In this document: positions 1 through 8,049 of the stretch, piece by piece
Layout of the letters: every line of letters starts with the position of its first letter
Numbering within the stretch: position 1 is the first letter of the stretch
From: JAJDIA01 sp031555145
Lineage (GTDB): Bacteria > Bacteroidota > Bacteroidia > Bacteroidales > Tannerellaceae
Direction: 5' to 3'
NCBI GenBank assembly: GCA_031555145.1
Contig: JAVBUR010000030.1
Coordinates: 43,407-107,406 of the forward strand
Length of the DNA stretch: 64,000 nt
Made by a program: the position numbers and the translations under genes
The notes under the pieces: model-generated
What the model was told of the DNA's origin: nothing
The model's database searches: none
Seen by the model: only the letters and a program-made list of their open reading frames with translations

Positions 1-443
1 CCGGTATACAAACCCATTTCAACGTTTCGGCTGTAGCCGGGAATAAAGCATATTTGGTCGCTGGCTATTATTATGTAGCTGAAGAAGAGAAAGAAAAAGA
101 CAAATATAAGTATGTAAATGCCGTATGGGAATATGATGTTGCACTCGATCAATGGACGGAGAAAAAACCTTATCCGGGAGTCGGCCGGGTAGATATGCTT
201 TCCGGCTCATCGGACGGAGAGCTGTTCGTAGGTTTCGGAAAAGCAACGCTGCAGACTGATTATGTGTATGACTGGTGGTGTTATTCTCCCGCTGCCAATA
301 CCTGGACTGAATGTCCGATATATGCCTATTGGTGGGGCATGGCGCCCGTGTTCTCTTTTTCAATAGCGAATGATATGTATATAGGTTCTAATTTTTCAGG
401 GGTGTGGAAATACAGCCGGGAGGGAGTAAAAAATGAAGAATAG
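1..443 (+). CDS. Kelch-type surface protein, C-terminal part only
   Basis: The reading frame is open from base 3, so the 5' end lies outside the window and about 146 residues are visible. The text alternates short beta-strand segments with aromatic turns (YVYDWWCYSPAANTW, WKYSREGV) and a VAGNKAYLVAGYY-type opening, which is the pattern of kelch or beta-propeller repeats. It closely resembles in style the kelch end of the lipoprotein at 30688-32856, and both are adjacent to a barrel protein of one family. It overlaps the next gene by 11 bases, so the two are probably translated together. Binding partner unknown. Confidence 0.6.
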   Translation, partial: GIQTHFNVSAVAGNKAYLVAGYYYVAEEEKEKDKYKYVNAVWEYDVALDQWTEKKPYPGVGRVDMLSGSSDGELFVGFGKATLQTDYVYDWWCYSPAANTWTECPIYAYWWGMAPVFSFSIANDMYIGSNFSGVWKYSREGVKNEE

Positions 444-1275
444 TTATGTTTTTTTATGTATCGTGCTGTTAACCGTTTGCTGCCATGCGGTTGTAGCCCA
501 GAAGATCATCAAAGATCGTTGTTATCAGGCGGGAGAAAATATCCGGATTAATTACATTATCAAGGGTTTGCCCTTCGATTCATATATGATGATCGAATGT
601 TATGTAAGTACGGATGAGGGCAAGAACTTCGTCGGTCCGCTTGCCAAGGCCAATGAAGATGTAGGAAAGGTTATATCCGATGGACCCAAAAGCATCCTGT
701 GGCATGTATCCGAGGAAATGCCGGGGCTCGAAGGCCGTGTCTCTTTTGAGGTGAGGGGAGATGTGTATAAACAGAAGCTCAAAGCTGAAAACCTGCTGAT
801 GTATAATGTATCCGGTTCGTCGTATGCAGGCTTGATGTATGGGCGTGTGAGACGGTGGGGCGGTTATGTCCGGGGAAAAACAAATTTATCTACAGAGAAC
901 GCTCCTTATGAATGTAATGACGCCGGGCAGTTCAATTATCAGGGTGATGATTATTATACGGTAAGCAATCAAAGCCGTCGAAGTCGCCTGGGAATCACTG
1001 CCGGTGTGCTCTATCGGGCTTCGCGACCGGTATACCTGTATACCGGCGCTGGGTATGGATACCGCCGGTTGATGTGGCAGGCAAAAACCTATTCGTATAG
1101 CGACGATTCTTATACTGGGGACATTTGGGGAGTCAATCCCAACCACAGCGCCGAAGGTGTGGAAGTAGAAGCCGGAGGCATTGTCCGGTATAAGCGACTG
1201 GCGTTGTCGGCCGGGGTAAATACCATCGGTTTTTCTTTTTTTGAGGCAAATGCCGCTATAGGTCTCTTTTTTTAA
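433..1275 (+). CDS. Exported Ig-like plus barrel-like membrane protein
   Basis: A 280-residue protein with a signal peptide ending near residue 22 (AVVAQ). Residues 23-115 look like an Ig-like domain of a type common in Bacteroidetes, with a conserved STDEGKNF...GPL...DVGKVISDGPKSILW course. Residues 125-280 are alternating strands rich in Tyr and Gly and end in FF, as in outer-membrane barrels. This second half is homologous to the end of the protein at 29733-30677: both have GGYVR/GWYVR-KTN, a YLYTGAGYGYR/YLSAGLGYGER segment and a closing SAGVNTI. Function unknown; the location suggests an envelope sensor or anchor for the downstream signalling genes. Confidence 0.6.
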   Translation: MKNSYVFLCIVLLTVCCHAVVAQKIIKDRCYQAGENIRINYIIKGLPFDSYMMIECYVSTDEGKNFVGPLAKANEDVGKVISDGPKSILWHVSEEMPGLEGRVSFEVRGDVYKQKLKAENLLMYNVSGSSYAGLMYGRVRRWGGYVRGKTNLSTENAPYECNDAGQFNYQGDDYYTVSNQSRRSRLGITAGVLYRASRPVYLYTGAGYGYRRLMWQAKTYSYSDDSYTGDIWGVNPNHSAEGVEVEAGGIVRYKRLALSAGVNTIGFSFFEANAAIGLFF

Positions 1276-1287
1276 TATATTCGGAGC

Positions 1288-2439
1288 ATGAAATCAATAC
1301 TGACTGAAATAATCCGCAAAGAGTGTGAAGCTTATCCGCTGTTCATGATGGACTTTTTACTTAGTGTGGAAGATGGGGTCGATGTCGTTTATCCATATGC
1401 TTTAGAAATATATGCCGGAAAATGGGAGAGCGAGGAGAGCTTCTTGTCCTGGAGAAAGGATGTGCTGCTGTATCTGTATCAGTCCAATGGTTTTACGGAT
1501 GCTGTAAGCCGTATTGAGGAGGAGTACAAATCGCAACCCGCTTTCTTTTATGACTTGAAAAATCGTCGTTTACGCATATACCGCGAACGCTATAAGGGGA
1601 AGACGATCGATCAGGACCTGGCTGTTTCTCCCCATACGGTGGCGTTCAAGCTTTCTACGTTATTGGCGAATGAACAACATACCGAAGAAGTCAAGGCGTT
1701 AAAAGCGCTGCGGACACCGGGAGAGATTGAGCAGTATTATCAACAACGTTGTGCCGCCTGCTTTCCGCTTGATCTGGAGGCCTTTGTAGGACGCTTGAAA
1801 GCTGAAGATAAAGTGTTTATTGATGAGTTGCTCCGCCTGATTCGAAAAATAGCCGGGCAACTGATGTCATACTTGTCCATTTCCTTACAATATAAAGCAG
1901 AGGTCCTTCAGGATACATGGAGTGATACCTGTTTGTTTATTAATGAAAAGGTACGGAATGATAATCTGCCCCCACTGGAATCTTCTTTGCATTTTCGTCA
2001 CTATATCGGGAATGTCTGCCATAAGAAAGCCTGCGAAGCCCGGCGGACAAACTACCCGAAGGAGACAGTCGGTTTGGATGAGACCTTCTGGGAACAGTAT
2101 AAGGAAGTATGCCCGCAGGAAGAAACTTCGTATGTCCGGTTAGAGGAGATCGATCCGGAGAATAAAGATGAGGTTAACCAGGCATTGGCCGTCATCTTGC
2201 TCGACCGGATAGAACCTTGGTTTGGCCGACTGACTGCTGGTATAGAAAAGAAAACAACCTTGTTGTTGTCATACTATGCCGACGGGAAATCGTACGAAAC
2301 AATGGCCCGTGAAGAAAAAGGACTACTGTTAGGAAAAATAAAAATCCGCTGGGAAAATAACTTGCGGCAAACCGTCTCGCGTACCCGTCGCCAGTTACGT
2401 CAACGTTTTGTGGAATTACTGAAAAAAGAACAGAAATAA
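1288..2439 (+). CDS. Sigma-70-like RNA polymerase sigma factor, atypical
   Basis: A 383-residue soluble protein. The last half resembles ECF-type sigma factors: a region-2-like stretch near residues 220-250 (FRHYIGNVCHKKACEARRTN) and a region-4-like end near 325-380 (LLLSYYADGKSYETMARE, then VSRTRRQLRQRF). The N-terminal 190 residues have no recognised domain, making it about twice the usual ECF length. The next gene, nine bases downstream, encodes an anti-sigma-type zinc-finger membrane protein, which is the main support for the call. Inference: it directs transcription in response to an envelope signal relayed by that partner. A non-sigma DNA-binding role cannot be excluded. Confidence 0.5.
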   Translation: MKSILTEIIRKECEAYPLFMMDFLLSVEDGVDVVYPYALEIYAGKWESEESFLSWRKDVLLYLYQSNGFTDAVSRIEEEYKSQPAFFYDLKNRRLRIYRERYKGKTIDQDLAVSPHTVAFKLSTLLANEQHTEEVKALKALRTPGEIEQYYQQRCAACFPLDLEAFVGRLKAEDKVFIDELLRLIRKIAGQLMSYLSISLQYKAEVLQDTWSDTCLFINEKVRNDNLPPLESSLHFRHYIGNVCHKKACEARRTNYPKETVGLDETFWEQYKEVCPQEETSYVRLEEIDPENKDEVNQALAVILLDRIEPWFGRLTAGIEKKTTLLLSYYADGKSYETMAREEKGLLLGKIKIRWENNLRQTVSRTRRQLRQRFVELLKKEQK

Positions 2440-2447
2440 AACAATCA

Positions 2448-2909
2448 ATGGAAAAGTGTGATTTGCCTGATAAACAACAACTACGGGATTACTTTCTCAA
2501 CCGTCTGACTCCCGACGAAGCCGCTCACATGCAGTATCATTTGCTACACTGTCAGGCATGCCGGCAGGAGTTGGAACAGATGCGTCTACTGGCCTATGAC
2601 CTTGGTCTGAAGGAGAAAGAGGCCGACAGTGAATTTGTTGATCCGCCACGTAGATACCCTTTGCATTTTCTCCTGCGGGTGGTTGCCATGATAGCCGTTG
2701 TTGTATTGGTTGCATTGGGTAGTTATTATTTCACTACCTGGTATATGCCGGGTATACCTGTCGACACCAATCTGCCGCCGATCTACCAATCGGGCGATTC
2801 GATCCGGCAGAAAGAAGTAGATTCCATCCGGAAAGAAAAGAGACGGAAGGAGATAGAACGATTATTACATGGAGACCCTTGGAATGAAAATCGCCATAGA
2901 CCTCGATAA
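2448..2909 (+). CDS. Anti-sigma factor-like zinc-finger membrane protein
   Basis: A 153-residue protein with an N-terminal zf-HC2-type motif: after a short helix, MQYHLLHCQACRQELEQ gives the H-x3-C-x2-C zinc ligands near residues 29-36. A single hydrophobic segment at about residues 74-95 predicts one membrane pass, followed by a charged periplasmic tail rich in Arg, Lys and Glu. The architecture and the upstream sigma-like gene fit the classic sigma/anti-sigma pair, in which the cytoplasmic zinc domain holds the sigma factor at the membrane. The C-terminal end overlaps the next gene's start. Confidence 0.65.
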   Translation: MEKCDLPDKQQLRDYFLNRLTPDEAAHMQYHLLHCQACRQELEQMRLLAYDLGLKEKEADSEFVDPPRRYPLHFLLRVVAMIAVVVLVALGSYYFTTWYMPGIPVDTNLPPIYQSGDSIRQKEVDSIRKEKRRKEIERLLHGDPWNENRHRPR

Positions 2910-3477
2910 CTTACGAAAAGCCGGGCTTCTACTGGGAGTGTTCCTGCTAACAGCCTGCAGCACGTCTAAGCAACCGGTAGAGGGAAGTTCCCATACAAAG
3001 GAGAGTCTCAGCAAAGAAGCCGCCGACCTGGAGCGTCGTGGTTTCCGGACGCTTGTCGGCCGCCTGCCGCTGGAAGAACAATTAAGCGAGGCCAGACACT
3101 ACCAACGTGCCAAAGACGAACAAGGTAATCTGATTTACTTCGTAAGTATTTCACAGGCTTGGGGCAACAACTTCAACGTGGCGCGCTTACAGGCTGAAAG
3201 CCAGGCTAAGGTTGACCTGGCCGGACAGATTGAGACACAGGTGGGACAGCTTATCTCCAACCAGATGGAGTCCTCAGGCCAGTATACCGACGATGCCCAC
3301 CAACGGACGGTCGGCAGTAGTAAGACGTTGGTGAAAAGCCGGCTTACGCATATTGTTCCCTTGTTGGAAATATATAGGGATGATCCTGATGGACGGGTGG
3401 AGGTACAGGTCGCCATCGGTTATCCCCGTCGCATAGCAGATGAGATTGTAAACCAATTAACAACACCTTCCGAATGA
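2884..3477 (+). CDS. LPP20-like outer-membrane lipoprotein
   Basis: With the ATG chosen here the protein is 197 residues; an earlier ATG 15 bases upstream is possible. A hydrophobic stretch ends in the lipobox LLTAC, so the mature protein would start at a lipidated Cys. The body has an AQSQA-type helix (ARLQAESQAKVDLAGQIE), then a Gln-rich helix and a beta-rich end with VEVQVAIGYP, which is the course of LPP20-family lipoproteins. Both ends overlap neighbours, pointing to a tightly coupled operon. Role unknown, probably envelope structure or signal input. Confidence 0.5.
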   Translation: MKIAIDLDNLRKAGLLLGVFLLTACSTSKQPVEGSSHTKESLSKEAADLERRGFRTLVGRLPLEEQLSEARHYQRAKDEQGNLIYFVSISQAWGNNFNVARLQAESQAKVDLAGQIETQVGQLISNQMESSGQYTDDAHQRTVGSSKTLVKSRLTHIVPLLEIYRDDPDGRVEVQVAIGYPRRIADEIVNQLTTPSE

Positions 3478-4259
3478 TGAACCCATACCGGATACTTTGG
3501 ATACTTCTCTGTTGCCTGCCATCTGTGTTGCCTGCGCAGATACGTGTCGATCATGCCGAAGGACAATGGGAGGTGAGCCGCGATATTACCCCCGACCAGG
3601 CCGAACAACGTGCCCTGTTGGAAGCCAAGCGCAAAGCCCTTCAACTGGCCGGTATCCCGGAAAATATAAATGCACTGATCCTTAGTCTCAACACTGTCGA
3701 CAAACTGAATTTTGAATATGTCTTTACCCAGATCAGTACGCTCCAGATACTTGCCCAGGTGAAGGTTCTCAAAGAAGATATATACAGAGACTATGATCCT
3801 GCTACCGGGCGTCTTATTATCCGGGCTGTGATCGCCGCCGAAGTATTGCCGCCATCCAAGGAAACGCAGATGGCGCAATTTACATTGAGCGACCTGAAAT
3901 ACAGTTATCGTGCCGGTGATCAGGTACGGTTTTCGCTCACACCTGGTGTGTCTTGTTACTTCCATTTTTTTGTTTTCGATACCACTGGTGGCACCTGCTT
4001 TTATCCAAATACCTACGAGAAAAGGATCTGCCTGCAACCCGACACTACGTATGCTTTTCCCCTTAACCAGTTGCTTGAATATAGCATAGATAGGAAAAAT
4101 CACTCGGCACGTTACGAACAAAATATTGTGATAGCTGTCGCTACCTTACGGGATCTTCCGTTCCGGGGCGAAGTGACTGTACCCTGTCTTTTCGACTGGC
4201 TCTATACCATTCCTCCGCATGAACGGGTGGAGGCCTATTATTCTTTTTTGGTTGAATAA
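3474..4259 (+). CDS. Exported DUF4384-like protein
   Basis: A 261-residue protein with a signal peptide (cleavage near VLPAQ, residue 21). Residues 25-125 contain an A-rich helix and a strand pair (EQRALLEAKRKALQLAGI) similar to the LPP20 neighbour. Residues 135-245 match the pattern of DUF4384 domains: YRAGDQVRFSL, then an aromatic strand YFHFFVFD, then CFYPN and an FPLNQ strand. DUF4384 proteins are often found next to caspase-like or kinase signalling genes, as here. The start overlaps the previous stop codon. Probably periplasmic; biochemical role unknown. Confidence 0.5.
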   Translation: MMNPYRILWILLCCLPSVLPAQIRVDHAEGQWEVSRDITPDQAEQRALLEAKRKALQLAGIPENINALILSLNTVDKLNFEYVFTQISTLQILAQVKVLKEDIYRDYDPATGRLIIRAVIAAEVLPPSKETQMAQFTLSDLKYSYRAGDQVRFSLTPGVSCYFHFFVFDTTGGTCFYPNTYEKRICLQPDTTYAFPLNQLLEYSIDRKNHSARYEQNIVIAVATLRDLPFRGEVTVPCLFDWLYTIPPHERVEAYYSFLVE

Positions 4260-4271
4260 GTAGGTAATGTT

Positions 4272-5624
4272 ATGAATTACAGAGTTTGTGCTTTTTGTCT
4301 ATGCTTGTTCTTCCTGCCTGTAGGGTGGAGTGGAGGGAGCAGGCTTCAGGCGCAAGACCTGGAAGATGAATTTGCCGCATACCTGGAGGATATATCTGCC
4401 GAATTTTATACCTATCTTGATAGTATCGATTTAGTCTTTGCCACTATGTTGGAAGACAAATGGCAGGAACTGATCGTCTATGAAGGAGCAGATGCTCCGG
4501 TCTACGGACGTTCACCGCAGGCGTCGATTTCCAGCGAGGCAATTGTAAGTACGATCTTGCCGATCGTTTCACAGACTGTAAACGTGGGCTTGCCAATAGT
4601 ACCGTCGGCCGAGCCTCCTTCTTTTTATGGCCAACAGGTTGCTCTTCCCGCCATGCAGGAACCCCTGTTTACAATAGGCGGGATGTCGGAAAAACAGGTG
4701 GCCGATGCCTGGCGTGCACTGTCCCGGCATGATTTTACGACCTTACTGGCTGGCGTCACCCGTTACTGTCAATCTCTGTCACTGAATGACTGGGGAAAGT
4801 ACCTACTGTTAAAGCATGTGGTAGACACTCGTTTTGTATCCTGCCCTCCCCATGAACAGACGTTACTGCTTGCGTATTTCCTGATTCATACCGGTCTTGA
4901 TGTGAAGCTGGCATTTGCTGAGCAGGGACTAGCGCTGCTATTGCCTGTCAGGGAAGAGGTCTATCAAGTTCCCTTTGTCAGCCTGGACGAGGTGAAGTAT
5001 TACCTGCTAGGTGTGCAGGGACGTCGGGTGAAGAAACTGCTGGCTTCCCCGCATATGTATCCGGGTGAAGCGCATCCAATGTCATTGGTACTGAATCGTC
5101 CTCTCGACTTTGCCTACGACCGGCACCTGATGGATTTGTATGCGACCTGGCCGCTGTGCGACCTGTCGGTCTATTTCCGGGCTAAGCCTACCCGCTCGTT
5201 CCGACAAAAGACGGACGCTTTGTTGCGGAATGAGTTGGCCGGTAAGTCACCGATAGAACAAGTGTCTTTCCTGCTCCGGTGGGTGCAGGAATCGGTCACC
5301 CATATATCCGATACGGACCGGCATGAAAGAGAGATTTATTATTTCCCCGAAGAAAGCCTGTACCATGGCTATGCCGATTGCGAAGACCTGTCCGTGCTAC
5401 TCGATTGGTTGATCCGGACCTATACCTCCTACCGTTGCGTTACCTTATTATATACGGATCATGTGGCCGTAGCCATAGAAGCGCCTGCGGGATATACCGG
5501 ACAGGTGTTGTCGCATCAGGGTCGGGCGTATATTCCCTGCGATCCTTCCTACAAAGGATCGCCGATGGGAGAGGTGGTGCCTGCTAATAAGTCGCTTCAC
5601 CCAGTTGTCGTATCGTATCATTAA
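4272..5624 (+). CDS. Exported transglutaminase-like cysteine protein
   Basis: A 450-residue protein with a signal peptide and a mostly helical first half of no known family. Residues 325-430 carry the transglutaminase-like catalytic order: Cys370 in GYADCEDLS, His397 in YTDHVAVAIE and Asp424 in IPCDPSY. Such domains act as proteases, peptidases or crosslinking enzymes on peptidoglycan-linked or secreted proteins. It sits between a DUF4384-like protein and a caspase-like protease, so two cysteine-enzyme folds are encoded side by side in one signalling operon. Substrate unknown; catalytic activity is inferred from the intact triad. Confidence 0.65.
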   Translation: MNYRVCAFCLCLFFLPVGWSGGSRLQAQDLEDEFAAYLEDISAEFYTYLDSIDLVFATMLEDKWQELIVYEGADAPVYGRSPQASISSEAIVSTILPIVSQTVNVGLPIVPSAEPPSFYGQQVALPAMQEPLFTIGGMSEKQVADAWRALSRHDFTTLLAGVTRYCQSLSLNDWGKYLLLKHVVDTRFVSCPPHEQTLLLAYFLIHTGLDVKLAFAEQGLALLLPVREEVYQVPFVSLDEVKYYLLGVQGRRVKKLLASPHMYPGEAHPMSLVLNRPLDFAYDRHLMDLYATWPLCDLSVYFRAKPTRSFRQKTDALLRNELAGKSPIEQVSFLLRWVQESVTHISDTDRHEREIYYFPEESLYHGYADCEDLSVLLDWLIRTYTSYRCVTLLYTDHVAVAIEAPAGYTGQVLSHQGRAYIPCDPSYKGSPMGEVVPANKSLHPVVVSYH

Positions 5625-5633
5625 GTATATTTG
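5605..5633 (+). promoter_or_regulatory. Bacteroidetes-type promoter for the caspase-like gene
   Basis: TTG at 5605-5607 and TATATTTG at 5626-5633 fit the Bacteroidetes -33/-7 consensus (TTTG, about 19 bases, TAnnTTTG) with an 18-base spacer. Transcription would start near 5640, about 23 bases ahead of the next ATG. Confidence 0.5.
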
Positions 5634-5662
5634 TTGTATGTTTACCTTCTAATCCCGTTTAT

Positions 5663-6655
5663 ATGACTTATCTGAAGAACCTCATCCTATTGTTGACCGT
5701 AGCTTCCATCTGTCTGTCGACAGCCGCATGGGCACAAGAGCAGAAAAAAATAAAGACACTCACCAGCCGTACGGAATCGATCTCCTTTAAACCTTTTCGT
5801 ACGGATACCGTCGATGAGGTAGCCTGGCACCATGTGCTCGACGAACGGATCAATGTGGATTCGCTGCCGCCGTCTGTTCCCATCCGTCCCTATTCAGTGG
5901 CGATTGTAATTGGTGTGGAGAAGTATAAGTCCCTGCCTAAGGCGCCCTTTGCTTCACGTGATGCCTTGCTGATGGAACGTTATTTCAAAACGGTCTTAGG
6001 GGTCGATAAGGTTATCACGTATACGGATACAACTGTATCGGGTTTCTTTTTTGAAAACCAGTTTGATGCCGGCGAAGGAGAAATAGCCCGTCTTATCACG
6101 CGTGACAAGACGGATTTGTTTGTCTATTATTCCGGACATGGGATGCACTCGTCCTCCGGCGACGAGCGGTACCTCTTACCGTTTGATGCGAAGACAAACA
6201 GTATCGACCGGCAAGGGTTCAGCCTGAACAACCTGTTGGATCAGTTGAGCGCTTTGCCTACTAAAAGCACCACTGTGGTTATCGACGCTTGTTTCAGCGG
6301 GCTCGGTAAGTTTGCTACCGAACGGCCGGTGAACCTGATTCCCATGAAAGGCATCGTCGTTCGCCCCCTTGTCAGCCAGCCTTGGAAAGACAACCCGTCT
6401 TTCCGCCTGATCACCTCGTCATCCAACGAACAACCGTCCCTTGTCCTCGGTGAATCGCGTACAGGCCTTTTCACCTACTTCTTCGCCGCCGGTCTTCAGG
6501 GTAACGCCGACCTCAATAACGACGGCCGCATCACCATGGCTGAGCTTCGCCAATACATCAACACCCATGTCCCTGAAATATCCCGCAAGATCTATCAGGA
6601 ACAAACCCCCTGCTTCTACGGCGACGACGCGTGGGTAGTGGCGGAAAGGAAGTGA
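5663..6655 (+). CDS. Exported caspase-family (C14-like) protease with EF-hand-like loop
   Basis: A 330-residue protein with a signal peptide ending at AAWAQ (residue 25). The caspase fold is clear: the strand VAIVIGVEKY (79-88), the catalytic His159 in VYYSGHGMHSS and Cys210 in VVIDACFSGL. After the fold, residues 283-294 form a calcium-loop-like DLNNDGRITMAE, then a closing TPCFYG segment common in bacterial metacaspase-like proteins. It follows a transglutaminase-like gene and has its own promoter. It probably acts in the periplasm or at the surface, cleaving after a basic or hydrophobic residue; target unknown. The loop suggests calcium control, as in metacaspases. Confidence 0.8.
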   Translation: MTYLKNLILLLTVASICLSTAAWAQEQKKIKTLTSRTESISFKPFRTDTVDEVAWHHVLDERINVDSLPPSVPIRPYSVAIVIGVEKYKSLPKAPFASRDALLMERYFKTVLGVDKVITYTDTTVSGFFFENQFDAGEGEIARLITRDKTDLFVYYSGHGMHSSSGDERYLLPFDAKTNSIDRQGFSLNNLLDQLSALPTKSTTVVIDACFSGLGKFATERPVNLIPMKGIVVRPLVSQPWKDNPSFRLITSSSNEQPSLVLGESRTGLFTYFFAAGLQGNADLNNDGRITMAELRQYINTHVPEISRKIYQEQTPCFYGDDAWVVAERK

Positions 6656-6699
6656 TATAGGAATAGCAAGTTTGGCACATAAAGCTGATCGTTTCTTTT

Positions 6700-7335
6700 T
6701 TATGGTATAACTTTTTTTTCTTTCGGAGCCTTTTTTTGTAAGCTGGAGTAGGTTTCAGGGGCGATGTTGAGATAGGAAGCGATGGCATAATCCGGTACGT
6801 GTTTTTTTATCTCGTTGATCCGGGGATCTTTTAAGGAGATGTTTATCCGCTCCAACGCACTGTACCTGCGAATGAAGTAATAATGCAATTCCTTGTCGAC
6901 CGCAGATTCTTCTGATATTTTCTGGGTTAGTAAATTAAATTCAGCATACTCCTGATTAAGCGTGTGGTAATATTTATGTTCAATACATAGCAGGGTTGTT
7001 TTTGCCATGGCTTTCACACTTACAAGGCTTTTTTCATCTGCGAAGAGCGTATGCGGGAGATCAAAGAATTCTCCTTCTTTTCGGAAGTTGCAGATGCTTT
7101 CCTGTCCATCTTCCTTGTAGTAGAAGCTGGCACAGATGCCCTTCAGCAGCAACAAAAGCGTATTGACCTTACTCCCTTCGGTTATGATGAGGTCGTTTTT
7201 GTTGTAATGCCTTAGTGTGCAAAGATTCCAGATCTTATCAACTAACTCGTCGGATAATTGATAATAATCCTTTAGGTATAAGGCGGCATTTCTTTGCGCA
7301 TCGTCTAATGATAATCCAGTTGTACGTTCCATCAT
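6700..7335 (-). CDS. Crp/Fnr-family transcriptional regulator
   Basis: A 211-residue protein from the chosen ATG; the frame extends further upstream but without family similarity. Residues 15-115 fit a cyclic-nucleotide-binding-type barrel (LIITEGSKVNTLLLLLKGI, then FFDLPHTLF). The end has a short helix-turn-helix (PDYAIASYLNIAPETYSSLQ) whose recognition helix keeps the E-x-x-S pattern of Crp/Fnr proteins, but Ser stands where FNR has Arg. There is no N-terminal cysteine cluster, so it is not an iron-sulfur FNR. An FNR-like palindrome lies about 113 bases upstream and similar ones precede two other accessory transcription units. Confidence 0.8.
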   Translation of the reverse strand: MMERTTGLSLDDAQRNAALYLKDYYQLSDELVDKIWNLCTLRHYNKNDLIITEGSKVNTLLLLLKGICASFYYKEDGQESICNFRKEGEFFDLPHTLFADEKSLVSVKAMAKTTLLCIEHKYYHTLNQEYAEFNLLTQKISEESAVDKELHYYFIRRYSALERINISLKDPRINEIKKHVPDYAIASYLNIAPETYSSLQKKAPKEKKVIP

Positions 7336-7447
7336 AATACTTTTTCGGTTTACTACCCTCTCACCCTGTTTGTTTTTAAGGCTTCTTGTGATAATGCGAA
7401 CTGAGAGAAAACACAAACAAAGGAAATGCGATTCTAATGATTAAATG

Positions 7448-7461
7448 TTAATATAGATTAA
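7448..7461. promoter_or_regulatory. FNR-box-like palindrome upstream of the Crp/Fnr gene
   Basis: The sequence is TTAAT-atag-ATTAA, a perfect inverted repeat with the spacing of FNR/Crp boxes (TTGAT-N4-ATCAA). It lies between the regulator gene and the VapE cassette, suggesting autoregulation. Binding is inferred. Confidence 0.35.
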
Positions 7462-7556
7462 GAATAGGTGGGTATGTAGAAATATTTTTAACAATGGTGA
7501 TTTTTCCTGCCCCCCGGGTTACCGACAGTATACATAATCATGCGATCCTCTTTTTT

Positions 7557-7605
7557 TGTTGTTACATGCCACGGCGCTTGTAGCCAGAACAATACGGTGG
7601 CATCA
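7557..7605 (+). repeat. Left imperfect inverted repeat of the VapE cassette
   Basis: The 49 bases match the reverse complement of 9444-9492 without gaps at 38 positions by hand count. Best-conserved blocks are GCTTGTAG and GTGGCATCA. The inner end forms half of the hairpin at 7590-7628. Confidence 0.6.
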
Positions 7606-7628
7606 GAGCGTTTGATGCCACCGTATTG
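7590..7628. repeat. 16-bp perfect hairpin, left side of VapE cassette
   Basis: Arms CAATACGGTGGCATCA and its exact complement are separated by a 7-base loop. A sister hairpin with the same GTGGCATCA core and the same loop length lies at 9423-9457, beyond the gene. There is no clear T-run, so a simple terminator role is doubtful. Confidence 0.8.
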
Positions 7629-7788
7629 CCACACGCGTGTTGACTGCCGGGACGCTTTCATCGCACGGGTCGTGTACTATCGCCGACAGACAGAGGGTCT
7701 GTCGTCCGCATTAGCAAGATCTTTTGACGCCGTCAGCATGCTCTATTCGTCTCACGGACGTGAAGCGTTCATTCCACAACAGTGAACA

Positions 7789-7836
7789 CTTCGTCTCACA
7801 GTTGTAAGATCTTCGCCTCATAACTGTGAGACGAAG
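7789..7836. repeat. 15-bp perfect stem-loop upstream of VapE
   Basis: CTTCGTCTCACAGTT at 7789-7803 pairs exactly with 7822-7836 around an 18-base loop. The loop itself contains a degenerate copy of the arm (CTTCGCCTCAT). No T-run follows. It could be a protein-binding site or an RNA structure. Confidence 0.7.
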
Positions 7837-8035
7837 AGATCATATTAGTGAAATGAAAATATCACACTTGTTGAATGATCCGCTCAGTAATGTGAGGAGA
7901 GAAAGACATCAGCACGAAAGCAATACTTCTTTAGCATGTTGACGATAGAAGATGCAGGCCTCGTCGATAGTTGATTTCGCCCCTACCGGGATTTGCAAAA
8001 CCGATTATTCGGGTTATATATTCGCAGCCGTTATC

Positions 8036-8043
8036 TAAATTTG
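8036..8043 (+). promoter_or_regulatory. Candidate -7 promoter element of VapE-like gene
   Basis: TAAATTTG fits TAnnTTTG and ends six bases before the ATG, so the predicted transcript would have almost no leader. No good -33 element is seen. Confidence 0.35.
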
Positions 8044-8049
8044 AAACAC

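Larger units (their letters stand above)
7462..8035. other. Gene-poor stretch ahead of the VapE-like gene, rich in inverted repeats
   Basis: No convincing gene is seen. An 81-codon open frame at 7540-7785 is crossed by a hairpin and has no recognisable family. The stretch carries an inverted-repeat end, a nested hairpin and a second long stem-loop, described separately. TTCGTCTCAC-like words recur at about 7747, 7790 and, degenerate, 7811, with an inverse copy at 7825. Confidence 0.5.

Noticed and set aside
7540..7785. 81-codon open frame left of VapE
   Set aside because: Crossed by a hairpin and an inverted-repeat end; amino-acid text has no visible structure or family.
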